Shown: positions 23,198-31,323 of the stretch, one piece after another
How positions within the stretch are numbered: position 1 is the stretch's first letter
Layout: every line of letters starts with the position of its first letter
Assembly: GCF_900091315.1 (NCBI RefSeq)
Contig: NZ_FLSP01000026.1
Location: 30,350-94,349, forward strand
DNA from: Streptomyces sp. DI166
GTDB taxonomy: Bacteria; Actinomycetota; Actinomycetes; Streptomycetales; Streptomycetaceae
Reading direction: 5' to 3'
DNA length: 64,000 nucleotides
Position numbers and translations under genes: made by a program
Notes under the pieces: generated by a model
Databases searched by the model: none
The model's input: only the letters and a program-made list of their open reading frames with translations
Told to the model about the DNA's origin: nothing

Positions 23198-24631
23198 TCA
23201 GAGGCTGATCCAGCCGAGCGCCAGGGCCACCACGCCGATCACCGCTCCGGCCACCGAGACGGCCAGGACGACCAGTTCGGGCGGCGTGAACAGGCGTCGG
23301 CCCTGTTCCCGGCGGGCCATCACGAACAGCACCGTGGCGGGCGCGTAGACGATCAGGGAGACAAGGAGGTACTTCAGCCCGGCCGCGTAGAGGAGGAACG
23401 CGGTGTAGACCGTCGCGAGCGCGGCGATCACGAGTTCGGCGGTGCGCTGCCGGTCCCCGGCCGCGGCGATCTTCAGGGCGAAGGCGGCGGCGAGCAGGAA
23501 CGGGATGAGGGTCAGCGCGCTGGTCAGGTTGAGGGCGAAGTCGAAGGCGTCGTCGGAGAACAGGGTGACGATCAGGACGATCTGACTGAGCGCCGTGCTC
23601 ATCACCAGCGCGGGCATCGGCACGTCGGCGGGCGTGGCGCGCTTGAGGAAGCGCGGCATGTCGTCGTCCTTGGCGGCCACGTACAGCACCTCGGCCGCCA
23701 TCAGCGTCCAGGCGAGGTAGGCGCCGAGGACGGAGACGATCAGGCCGACGCTGACGAAGACCTGCCCCCAGTCGCCGACCGCGTGCTCCAGCACCCCGGC
23801 CATGGACGGCTGGCGCAGCTCGGCGATCTCCTCCATCGGCATCAGGCCGTACGACACGATGGTGACCGAGGCGAAGATCGAGAAGACGCTGAGGAAGCCC
23901 AGCACGGTCGCCTTGCCGACGTCCTCGCGGCGCCGGGCGTGCCGGGAGTAGACGCTGGCGCCCTCGACGCCGAGGAAGACGAAGACCGTGGCCAGCATGG
24001 TGCCCTTGACCTGCTGGAAGAGGGACCCCGCGTAGTCGGCCCCGGCGAAGTTGTCGGCGAAGACGCTCGGCTCGAAGTAGAAGAGCGCGATGATGACGAA
24101 GACGATGATCGGCACCACTTTGGCGATGGTGACGATCCGGTTGATCGCCGCCGCCTCCTTCACTCCGCGGCTGATCAGCCAGAAGAACAGCCACAGTCCG
24201 ACCGAGGAGAGCACCACGGCGAGGACCGTGTCGCCGTCGCCGAGCGCGGGCGCGATGGCGCCGATCGTCGACATGATCAGCACCCAGTAGGTGACGTTGC
24301 CGACGCAGGCGCTGGCCCAGTAGCCGAAGGCGGAGAAGAAGCCGAGGTACTCGCCGAAGCCGGCCTTGGCGTAGGCGTAGACACCGGCGTCGAGTTCGGG
24401 GCGGCGCAGCGCGAGCGTCTGGAAGACGAAGGCGAGCATCAGCATGCCGGTGCCTGCCACCGCCCAGGCGATCAGGGCGCCCGCGACACCGGTCTCCTGC
24501 GCGAACCTGCGCGGCAGGGAGAACACTCCGGCGCCCACCATCGAGCCGACGACCATCATGGCGAGCGTCGGCAGGCTGAGTTTGGCGGTGCGGGGCTCCT
24601 GGCTCCTGGTTTCGGTCTCGGCCTCGGCCAT
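23198..24631 (-). CDS. arcD: arginine/ornithine antiporter (APC superfamily)
   Basis: This 477-residue basic-amino-acid antiporter would exchange external arginine for internal ornithine or citrulline. It has about 12 transmembrane helices and the family start [23 protein letters not shown] (the GxG unwound helix 1), followed by [26 protein letters not shown] 24631 has AGAGGA upstream; the frame is open further but the extension is not hydrophobic and lacks a ribosome site. It is the first gene of the arcDA unit. Regulation probably involves the interleaved inverted repeats at 24702-24727. Confidence 0.88.
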   Translation of the reverse strand: MAEAETETRSQEPRTAKLSLPTLAMMVVGSMVGAGVFSLPRRFAQETGVAGALIAWAVAGTGMLMLAFVFQTLALRRPELDAGVYAYAKAGFGEYLGFFSAFGYWASACVGNVTYWVLIMSTIGAIAPALGDGDTVLAVVLSSVGLWLFFWLISRGVKEAAAINRIVTIAKVVPIIVFVIIALFYFEPSVFADNFAGADYAGSLFQQVKGTMLATVFVFLGVEGASVYSRHARRREDVGKATVLGFLSVFSIFASVTIVSYGLMPMEEIAELRQPSMAGVLEHAVGDWGQVFVSVGLIVSVLGAYLAWTLMAAEVLYVAAKDDDMPRFLKRATPADVPMPALVMSTALSQIVLIVTLFSDDAFDFALNLTSALTLIPFLLAAAFALKIAAAGDRQRTAELVIAALATVYTAFLLYAAGLKYLLVSLIVYAPATVLFVMARREQGRRLFTPPELVVLAVSVAGAVIGVVALALGWISL

Positions 24632-24701
24632 GCGCGTCCTCTGCCGGATCGGGCACCGCCGCAGGTCGGCGATACAGGGACACCATCCGGCGATTGCGAG
24701 T

Positions 24702-24727
24702 GACATTAACAGCGAAATGTCGCTGTT
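24702..24727. promoter_or_regulatory. two interleaved inverted repeats between arcD and the baeRF gene
   Basis: GACATT-N8-AATGTC spans 24702-24721. AACAGCGA-N4-TCGCTGTT spans 24708-24727, using the first repeat's spacer as its left arm. Both are perfect. It lies 70 bases upstream of arcD and 57 bases upstream of the divergent gene, and probably binds an Lrp/AsnC- or other dimeric regulator. Confidence 0.55.
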
Positions 24728-24783
24728 GCCCGCCCGATTCGCCCCCCGATGCCCCATCGGCGAATCAGTCCTATCGTGCTGTC

Positions 24784-25878
24784 ATGGAGCATGCACTGAG
24801 TCCCGCCACACTCGCCGAGCTGCGCCGCCCGCGCCCCTATCCCGCGGTGTCCGTCCTGACCCCGACGCACCGCCGAGAGCCCGAGAACGCCCAGGACCCG
24901 GTCCGGCTGCGCAATGTCGTGGCCGACGCCAAGAAGCAACTGGAGTCGGATCCCGCGGTCAGCCGGGAACGGCGGATCGACGTCGTGAAGCAGCTGGAGG
25001 AGGCGCTCGCCGAGGTCGACCTCACGCACGCCGAGGACGGTCTCGTCATCTTCGCCGCCCCCGGTGAGCACCAGGTGTGGTCCCTGGCCCGCCCGGTGCC
25101 CGAACGGGTGGTACTCGCCGACACCTTCCTCACCCGCAACCTGGTCTCGGCCCAGGCCGCCGAGCGCCCCTTCTGGGTGCTGTCGGTCTCCGCCGACCGG
25201 GTGACCCTGTGGAACGGCGGCGGCGACCGGGTCGTGCCGGAGCACGCCGGAGGCTTCCCGCTCACCCGCAGCATGGACAACTTCGACGCCGAGCGTCAGG
25301 AGCGGATCGGCGACCTGCCGAGCACCTTCCGCGACGAGAGCACCCGGCACTTCCTGCGCGACGCCGACACCGCGATCGGCAAGGTCCTGCGCGCGGATCC
25401 GCGCCCCCTCTACGTCACCGGCGAGACCGCCGCCCTGTCCCTGCTGGACGAGGTGGGCAGCGTCTGCCGCGACGCCGTGCACATCCGGCACGGCGGCCTC
25501 GCCGACGCCACCCCGGAGACCGTCTGGCAGGCGGTGCACCCGGTGATCGCGGCGGACAGCCGCCGGGTCGCCGACCAGGTGGCCCGGGAACTGGAGGCCG
25601 CGCGGGGCCGCAAGGCGTACGCGGCCGGTCTCGACGAGGTCTGGCAGAGCGCCCGCGAGGGCCGGGTCGGGCTGCTGGCGGTCGAGGAGAACTTCCGTGC
25701 GACCGTCCGGGACAGCGGCGACCATCTGGTCCCGGCCGACAACGACGACCTCGACGCCCGCGAGGACATCGTGGACGAGATCGTCGAGCAGTGCCTGGAG
25801 ACCGGCGCCGACGTCCGCTTCGTACCGGACGGGACGCTCGGCGACGCCACCGGCATCGCGGGCGTGCTGCGCTACTGA
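24784..25878 (+). CDS. baeRF-type (archaeal eRF1-like) protein, possible ribosome-associated stress factor
   Basis: The 364-residue protein belongs to the bacterial/archaeal eRF1-like baeRF family. The order is an N-terminal PAVSVLTPTHRREPEN domain, a central FWVLSVSADRVTLWNG strand with a DLPSTFRDE loop, and a C-terminal L7Ae/eRF1-domain-3-like part ending ARVRFVPD-like ADVRFVPDGTLGDATGIAGVLRY. Recent work on the family links some members to ribosome hibernation or rescue; the role here is inferred only from family membership. The catalytic GGQ loop of termination factors is not visible. It is divergent from arcD. Confidence 0.7.
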   Translation: MEHALSPATLAELRRPRPYPAVSVLTPTHRREPENAQDPVRLRNVVADAKKQLESDPAVSRERRIDVVKQLEEALAEVDLTHAEDGLVIFAAPGEHQVWSLARPVPERVVLADTFLTRNLVSAQAAERPFWVLSVSADRVTLWNGGGDRVVPEHAGGFPLTRSMDNFDAERQERIGDLPSTFRDESTRHFLRDADTAIGKVLRADPRPLYVTGETAALSLLDEVGSVCRDAVHIRHGGLADATPETVWQAVHPVIAADSRRVADQVARELEAARGRKAYAAGLDEVWQSAREGRVGLLAVEENFRATVRDSGDHLVPADNDDLDAREDIVDEIVEQCLETGADVRFVPDGTLGDATGIAGVLRY

Positions 25879-25893
25879 GGCTCGAACGCGCCC

Positions 25894-26307
25894 TCAGACG
25901 CTGCCGAAGAGCGCGCTCAGGCCCTCGTCGACGGCCGATCCGAGGTCCTCCTGACCGACGGCCACGACGGCGTGGGTGCGCATCAGGAAGCGGCGCAGGG
26001 CGGAGCTGTCGAACCGCAGCAGGGCGAGCCCGTACGGCGAGTGGAACTCCAGCACCGTACGGGCCCCGCCGCACGGCCAGATGTGCACGTCGCCCTCCCC
26101 GGCCGGGCCGCGCAGGCCCTCCGCCAGCAGCGAGCGGGCGAAGGTCCAGGTGACGCTCTCGCCGTCGAGCGCGATCTCGGGCGGGAAGTCGATGTGCACG
26201 GCGAGCGGGTCGGCCGAGCTGTAGCGCAGTGTGGCGGTGGCGGGCAGCTCCTGCTCATCGGCGGTGATCAGATGGGCGCGGGCGGGCTGTTCCAGAGTGA
26301 TGTCCAT
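25894..26307 (-). CDS. SsgA-like sporulation/cell-division protein
   Basis: SALP proteins are unique to sporulating actinomycetes and direct septum placement and wall remodelling. The 137-residue length is typical. Diagnostic stretches are LPATATLRYSSADPLAVHIDFPP, VTWTFARSLLAEGL, GDVHIWPC and LLRFDSSALRRFLMRTHAVV. GGGGGAAG lies 6 bases before ATG 26307. Which of SsgA-SsgG it corresponds to cannot be decided. It sits back to back with a SpoIIE-type phosphatase gene across a 457-base gap, and both fit developmental regulation. Confidence 0.92.
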   Translation of the reverse strand: MDITLEQPARAHLITADEQELPATATLRYSSADPLAVHIDFPPEIALDGESVTWTFARSLLAEGLRGPAGEGDVHIWPCGGARTVLEFHSPYGLALLRFDSSALRRFLMRTHAVVAVGQEDLGSAVDEGLSALFGSV

Positions 26308-26764
26308 AACGATCTTCCCCCGTGGTCGACGAGGCCGGCCCGGTACAGGGCCGGCATGTCTTTAGGACCTCGCACACTCCACTCGCATTACACCGGAGCC
26401 CGATTCTCCAGCGTGAGCTGCGTCACACAAAGAGGACGCATTCGCGCCCTACCCGAGCGAACCACCGCGAAGCCACCGTGAAGAGCGGGAACACGGGTCG
26501 AACACACGACCGTCGAACACCGCCATCACCCCCCGAACGTCGCTCGCGCGCACCATCAATTCACGTACGGTTTCTACGACTTCACCGAAGCCATGGCCTA
26601 CGCCATTCACCCGATGTGACCTCTCCGTTGAGACTGTGGCATATGCCAGAAGCACCACCGGATCGTGTGTTGCCAAATCCCTTACAGCGCGTCGCAGGCT
26701 GTGCAACAGTCGTAACGGTCCCTCCGTCATCCAGGTCGTACCGTCCCCTTCACCGGAGTCCGTC
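26308..26764. other. 457-base gap between the SsgA-like and SpoIIE-type genes
   Basis: There is no convincing coding frame. The region is less GC-rich than its surroundings and should contain both divergent promoters. A perfect 12-bp palindrome TGGCATATGCCA lies at 26637-26648, 117 bases before the phosphatase ATG. The phosphatase frame is open back to 26636, but the extension looks non-coding. Confidence 0.5.
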
Positions 26765-28180
26765 ATGCCGTCCCATCTCTCCGCGGGCCGCCCGGCCGCC
26801 CAGCCGCCCGGACGCGGCTCGGTCGAGGCGCTGATATCGCAGGCCCGCCGGCTCAAGGGCGACGTGGACGCCGTGCGACGGGACACGCCCAGTGACGGCG
26901 CCGACCCGCAGGAACGCTGGCAGCGCGCCCTGTGCGACCTGGCCCTGACCCAACTCGACGACCTCGACGCCCACTTGGCCCAGCTACGGGAGGGTCCCCC
27001 GCCGGTGCGGGAGGCACCGGCGCCCGCGGCCGAGCCCGCCCCGCGCGGATCGTCACTGCTCAGCCGGGTCGGCAGCGCGGAGTGGAACCTCCTCACCGAC
27101 GAGGCCAGTTGGTCCGGTGAGCTCTACCAGATCCTGGGCCGGGACCCCGCCACTGCTCCGCTCACCCTCGACGAACTGCCGTCCCTGGTACTCGACGAGG
27201 ACCGCCCGAGGCTGACCGCGATGGTCACCGACTGCCTCGTCGACGCCAAGCCGATCGACGGGGAGTTCCGGATCGTGCGCCCGGGCGGCGAGGTACGGAC
27301 CGTGCACATGATGGGCGAACCGGTGCTCGGCGCCGACGGCAGCACCGCCTCGATGTGGGCCGTGCTGCGCGATGTCAGCGAACTGCGCCGCAGCCAGCGC
27401 GCGGTGAGCGAGACCCGTGACTCGCTCCAGCGCCAACGGCAGCGGGAGCAGACCGAGCACCGGCTGGCGGCCGAGCTGCAGGAGGCCGTGCTGCCGTCCT
27501 GGCGCGGTTCCCTGCGGCTCCCGCACCAGGGCCCGCAGAGCCTGGACCTGGCCGCCCACCACCTCCCCGCCGCGACCGGTTCCCCGATCGGCGGCGACTG
27601 GTACGACGCCCTCGAACTGCCCGGCGGCGAAACGCTGCTGAGCGTCGGCGACCTCACCGGACAGGGCGTCTCGGTGGCCTCCGCCATGGCGACCCTGCTG
27701 GGCGCCGTACGCGGCATGGCGATGGCGGGCACCGAGCCGGGCCGGCTGATGTCCTGGCTCAACCAGTTGCTCGACGCCACCGTCCAGCCGGCCCTCGGCA
27801 GCGCTGTCTGCTGCCGCTACCGGCCCGAGACCCGCAAACTCGTCTGGGCACAGGCGGGACACCCCGCCCCGCTGCTGTTCCGCGGCGGGACGGGGCGCCG
27901 TCTGCGGTCACCGAACGGCGTGCTGCTGGGCGCGACGCGCGGTGCCGCCTACGACCAGGCCGAAGTGACCCTGGAGAGCGGAGACCTGCTCCTGCTGCAC
28001 ACCGACGGACTGTCGGCCGGGCACGACAGCGCGGACCCGGTGGACCGCCTCCTCGACCTGGCGCCGCGCTTCGACGCGGCGTCCACCGCACAGGACTGCG
28101 TACGGACGGTCGTGGAGGAGTTGGGCGCGACGGAGCGTGCGACCGACGCCTGTGTGCTGATCGCCAGGGTGACGGCCTGA
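26765..28180 (+). CDS. PAS-containing PP2C (SpoIIE-type) protein phosphatase
   Basis: The 471-residue signalling phosphatase probably dephosphorylates an anti-anti-sigma factor. Residues 1-95 are low-complexity with a helical segment. A PAS domain (about 100-215) begins SAEWNLLTDEASWSGELYQILG. A coiled linker (SETRDSLQRQRQREQTEHRL) then leads to the SpoIIE domain (about 245-470). Metal-binding Asp residues appear in IGGDWYDALEL, VGDLTGQGV, and LLLLHTDGL near the C terminus. ATG 26765 is chosen over the open 5' extension; ACCGGAG precedes it. No anti-sigma gene is adjacent. Confidence 0.85.
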   Translation: MPSHLSAGRPAAQPPGRGSVEALISQARRLKGDVDAVRRDTPSDGADPQERWQRALCDLALTQLDDLDAHLAQLREGPPPVREAPAPAAEPAPRGSSLLSRVGSAEWNLLTDEASWSGELYQILGRDPATAPLTLDELPSLVLDEDRPRLTAMVTDCLVDAKPIDGEFRIVRPGGEVRTVHMMGEPVLGADGSTASMWAVLRDVSELRRSQRAVSETRDSLQRQRQREQTEHRLAAELQEAVLPSWRGSLRLPHQGPQSLDLAAHHLPAATGSPIGGDWYDALELPGGETLLSVGDLTGQGVSVASAMATLLGAVRGMAMAGTEPGRLMSWLNQLLDATVQPALGSAVCCRYRPETRKLVWAQAGHPAPLLFRGGTGRRLRSPNGVLLGATRGAAYDQAEVTLESGDLLLLHTDGLSAGHDSADPVDRLLDLAPRFDAASTAQDCVRTVVEELGATERATDACVLIARVTA

Positions 28181-28198
28181 CCCCGGTGCGGGACTTGG

Positions 28199-28223
28199 CG
28201 CACGGGCCCCCTATACCCGTGCG
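28199..28223. terminator. convergent hairpin after the SpoIIE-type gene
   Basis: CGCACGGG (28199-28206) pairs perfectly with CCCGTGCG (28216-28223) across a 9-base loop. Confidence 0.6.
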
Positions 28224-28235
28224 GTGTTCCCGCTC

Positions 28236-28271
28236 TCTTGTGGCTTCTCTTACTCTTGTGGCTTCTCTTAC
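28236..28271. repeat. perfect 18-bp tandem duplication at the nsdA 3' end
   Basis: Bases 28236-28253 and 28254-28271 are identical 18-base units (TCTTGTGGCTTCTCTTAC). The second unit contains the nsdA stop codon (TTA on this strand), so the duplication also copies the stop. Confidence 0.9.
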
Positions 28272-29758
28272 GCCTGCGCGGTATCCCCGCCCTTGGCCGG
28301 CTTCGGCAGAGCCAGCTTGATCTCCTCCCGCAGGTCCTGGATCTTCGGGTAGCTGGCGTACTCGGCGGTCAGCCGGTACATCTGGCGGAGCCGGTCCCAG
28401 GTGCGGTGGGAGGAGTTGGATCCCATCGACACCAGCGCCAGTCGCGCGTAGCGGTCGGCCTGTTCGGGGTCGTCGGCGATGAAGCAGGCGGAGGCCATGG
28501 ACAGGAAGTCGAAGATCTTCGACCGCTGCCGCCCGTCGACCCGCAGCGCCAGGGCCTTCTCCGCGTAGTGCTGGGCGTGTGCGGCCGCCTGGGGCTCGAA
28601 CTCCGCCAGCGTGCGGTAGGCCAGGGCCTGCATGCCGTACAGGTCCTCCTCCTTGAAGGTCTGCATCCAGCTCGGGGGCGGTACGTCGCCCTTGTCGGAG
28701 ACGAACAGGTCCTCGGCCTGTCCGAGGGTGCGGCGCATCGCCTGGCCCTTGCCCATGGACGCCTGTGCCCAGGCCTCGATGGTGTAGAGCATCGCCTTGG
28801 TCCGGGGCAGCACTTCGGCCCCGGAGCCGGACTGGGCGAGCTTCATCAGGTCCAGTGCGTCGTCGGGCCGGCCCAGGTGCACCATCTGGCGAGCCGCCCG
28901 TGAGAGCGCCTCCCCGGCACGGGGCCGGTCGCCGCCCTCACGGGCCGCGTGGGCAGCGATGACGAAGTACTTCTGCGCCGTGGGCTCCAGGCCGACGTCG
29001 TGCGACATCCAGCCCGCGAGGACGGCGAGATTGGCGGCGACGCCCCACAGGCGCCGCTGGAGATGGTCGGGATGCCGGTAGGCGAGCATGCCGCCCACCT
29101 CGTTGAGCTGTCCCACGACCGCCTTGCGCTGCAGCCCGCCACCGCGGGCCGCGTCCCAGGCGCGGAACACCTCCACCGAGCGTTCCAGTTCCTCGATCTC
29201 CTGCGACCCGATGGGGGCGGCCTCGTAGCGGTCGAACCCAGCGGGGTCGGCGTGCAGGGGATCGTCGAGTCGGGGTGCGTCGGCCTTCAGAGTCGGGTCG
29301 GTTTGCAGCCAGTCGTGCATGGCGCTGCTGAGTGCGGATCCCGCGGCGAGCGCGGCGCCCGCGCCCACCAAGCCGCGTCGGTTGAGCATGAGGTCCATTC
29401 CCGTGAATTCGGTGAGGACCGCGGCTGTCCGTTCGGGCGCCCACGGCACGCCGTCGGGATGCTCCAGACTCCCGCCGCCCTGCCGTTTCCCCGCACGCCC
29501 GTGCCGGACCAGACCGAGGTCCTCGATGGTCACGACACGGCCGAGTCGCTCGGTGAACAGAGCCGCCAGCACCCGCGGCACCGGATCGCGCGGGATCTCT
29601 CCCATGTCGATCCAACGCCGCACCCGCGAGGTGTCGGTCGACAGCTGGGCGTGGCCCATGGCCGCCGCCTGCCGGTTGACCAGCCTCGCGAGCTCACCCT
29701 TGGACCAGCCGGCCAGGCCGAACAGGTCCGCGAGGCGGGTGTTGGGTTGTCCGTTCAC
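28268..29758 (-). CDS. nsdA: NsdA-like negative regulator of development and antibiotic production
   Basis: The 496-residue protein closely resembles NsdA of S. coelicolor in layout, a repressor of sporulation and antibiotic synthesis. The N-terminal helix-turn-helix region reads NTRLADLFGLAGWSKGELARLVN, then DTSRVRRWIDMGEIPRDPVPRVLAALFTERL (positions about 5-80). The remaining two thirds are TPR-like helical repeats (QLNEVGGMLAYRHPDHLQRR, AREGGDRPRAGEALSRAARQM). GTG 29758 begins at the conserved VNGQPNTRL; the frame is open 36 codons upstream without support. A TTA-containing phosphotransferase gene is divergent. The gene symbol is from recognition of the family, so orthology is likely but not proven. 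Confidence 0.7.
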   Translation of the reverse strand: MNGQPNTRLADLFGLAGWSKGELARLVNRQAAAMGHAQLSTDTSRVRRWIDMGEIPRDPVPRVLAALFTERLGRVVTIEDLGLVRHGRAGKRQGGGSLEHPDGVPWAPERTAAVLTEFTGMDLMLNRRGLVGAGAALAAGSALSSAMHDWLQTDPTLKADAPRLDDPLHADPAGFDRYEAAPIGSQEIEELERSVEVFRAWDAARGGGLQRKAVVGQLNEVGGMLAYRHPDHLQRRLWGVAANLAVLAGWMSHDVGLEPTAQKYFVIAAHAAREGGDRPRAGEALSRAARQMVHLGRPDDALDLMKLAQSGSGAEVLPRTKAMLYTIEAWAQASMGKGQAMRRTLGQAEDLFVSDKGDVPPPSWMQTFKEEDLYGMQALAYRTLAEFEPQAAAHAQHYAEKALALRVDGRQRSKIFDFLSMASACFIADDPEQADRYARLALVSMGSNSSHRTWDRLRQMYRLTAEYASYPKIQDLREEIKLALPKPAKGGDTAQA

Positions 29759-29820
29759 GTCAAGCCCCCAGGTTCTCGGCTGAGTTGACAGTAGCCCGGT
29801 GAGAGTTGCCGGGCGACTAT

Positions 29821-29847
29821 TCGCCAGGGTTCGCCAGGGTGCGCCAG
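29821..29847. repeat. 10-bp tandem repeat in the nsdA upstream region
   Basis: TCGCCAGGGT occurs twice back to back (29821-29840), followed by a partial third copy GCGCCAG. It lies 63 bases upstream of the nsdA start, within its probable promoter region. Confidence 0.7.
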
Positions 29848-30011
29848 ATGGTGTGCCACTGGGCATCGGGTGTCAGGTAGGAACGCGCCATCCCGACCCG
29901 GTCGCCGCTCTTCACAGGGCGCATTCCCCAGGGTGCACCCGTGCGGCCGGGCCGGGCAGGCGTTTGCGCTTCATCAGGCACAGCAGGCACACGAAGGGAT
30001 CTGTTTCTCCC

Positions 30012-31151
30012 ATGTACGCAGCATCGTCCTCCGTGTCCGCCCCGCCCCGGACGCTGCACCCCCGCCCGGCGGGCAGCGGCCCCTACCTCGACCCCGCGCG
30101 GTCGGCGGCCCCCGTCCTCGGAGCGGGCCGGCCGCGGCGCGCGCCGGGGCTCGGCACCCAACCGCTCAGCGGGAGACTCGACTTGTCCGGCCCTCAGGGG
30201 GCCCAGCTGCGTACGGCCATCGCGTCCGTGCACCGGATCTGCCCGGAGTTCACTCCGGTCCAGGTGCTGCGGCGCAGCGGACGGTCCGTGCTCCTCGTGG
30301 GGACGACGGGACGCAGCACGGCCGTCGCCAAGTGTTTACTGGACCACTCCCCCGTCTGGGCGGAGCGGATCCGGCACGAAATAGCTGCTTACCGCTCGTT
30401 CGTCCGGCACCGCCCGCCCGTGCGGGTGCCCCGGTTGATCGCGGCGGATCCGGACAACTGCACGCTGGTCATCGAGCGGATGCCGGGGCGCGTGGCGGCA
30501 CTTCAGCGGCACCCGTCCGAGGCGCCGCCGCGGGCGGACATCAGAGCGGCGCTGGCAGCGGTCTGCCGGCTGAACGCCTGGCGGCCGCCGGCGGGCACCT
30601 TCGACGCCCCGCTGGACTATCCGGCGCGCATCGCCCGCTACCACGAACTGGGGCTGCTCACCGACCGCGACATGGGTGATCTCCAGAAGCTGCTGCACGG
30701 CATCGCGCACGCGGCGGGCCGGCAGGGCATGGGCCAGTTCTGCCACGGCGAGGCACTGCTCTCGAACATCCTTCTGTCACCGGCCGGTCCAGTGCTGGTG
30801 GACTGGGAGCACGCGGGCTGGTACCTGCCGGGCTACGACCTGGCCACCCTCTGGTCGGTCCTCGGGGACGCGCCGGTCGCGCGGCGCCAGATCAGCCAGA
30901 TCGCCCAGTCGGCGGGCCCCGCCTCGCGGGACGCCTTCCTGGTGAATCTGATGCTCGTCCTCACCCGTGAGATCCGTACCTACGAGACGGCCGTGCAGCG
31001 TTCGATGCACGACAGTGCCCCGGCGGCACCGGGTCCGGCCCACCCGGGTGCTGCGCCGTCCGGCGAGGAACAGCGCCTGCTGCTCAGGCGACTGCACGAC
31101 GACTGCCAGCTGGCCCGCCGGGCCGTGCGCGCCGCGGTCGGTACTCGCTGA
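30012..31151 (+). CDS. APH-fold phosphotransferase containing a TTA codon
   Basis: The 379-residue kinase-fold protein has a disordered N-terminal 60 residues. The core has [20 protein letters not shown] (N-lobe lysine and Glu), [16 protein letters not shown] (catalytic loop, with Glu in place of the usual Asp of HGD) and [17 protein letters not shown] (metal-binding Asp). The HGE instead of HGD loop is unusual and questions catalytic activity. Leu109 is encoded by TTA (30336-30338), which in Streptomyces makes translation depend on the bldA tRNA and ties expression to development. AAGGGA precedes ATG 30012 at a slightly long distance. Divergent from nsdA and ends at a very strong terminator. 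Confidence 0.8.
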   Translation: MYAASSSVSAPPRTLHPRPAGSGPYLDPARSAAPVLGAGRPRRAPGLGTQPLSGRLDLSGPQGAQLRTAIASVHRICPEFTPVQVLRRSGRSVLLVGTTGRSTAVAKCLLDHSPVWAERIRHEIAAYRSFVRHRPPVRVPRLIAADPDNCTLVIERMPGRVAALQRHPSEAPPRADIRAALAAVCRLNAWRPPAGTFDAPLDYPARIARYHELGLLTDRDMGDLQKLLHGIAHAAGRQGMGQFCHGEALLSNILLSPAGPVLVDWEHAGWYLPGYDLATLWSVLGDAPVARRQISQIAQSAGPASRDAFLVNLMLVLTREIRTYETAVQRSMHDSAPAAPGPAHPGAAPSGEEQRLLLRRLHDDCQLARRAVRAAVGTR

Positions 31152-31156
31152 CGGGG

Positions 31157-31205
31157 ACGAAGGTCCGCGGTGCGCCCTCCGCAGCGGCGCACCGCGGACC
31201 TTCGT
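31157..31205. terminator. perfect 20-bp-stem terminator after the TTA-containing phosphotransferase gene
   Basis: Bases 31157-31176 are perfectly complementary to 31186-31205 across a 9-base loop, 6 bases after the stop codon. Confidence 0.9.
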
Positions 31206-31323
31206 ATGCGCGGCTCCTCCCCTGCCCCTGGGCATGATTGACGGATCGTCGGCAGGCCGGTACCACGGACGCATTGCCCGGCCCCGAACGGCTCATCGCA
31301 CCCGACCGTCCCAGGAGGCTGTT

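Noticed and set aside
30967..31323. N-terminal extension of the amidase frame
   Set aside because: It reads through a perfect terminator and the preceding gene; TTG 31324 has AGGAGG and a signal peptide.
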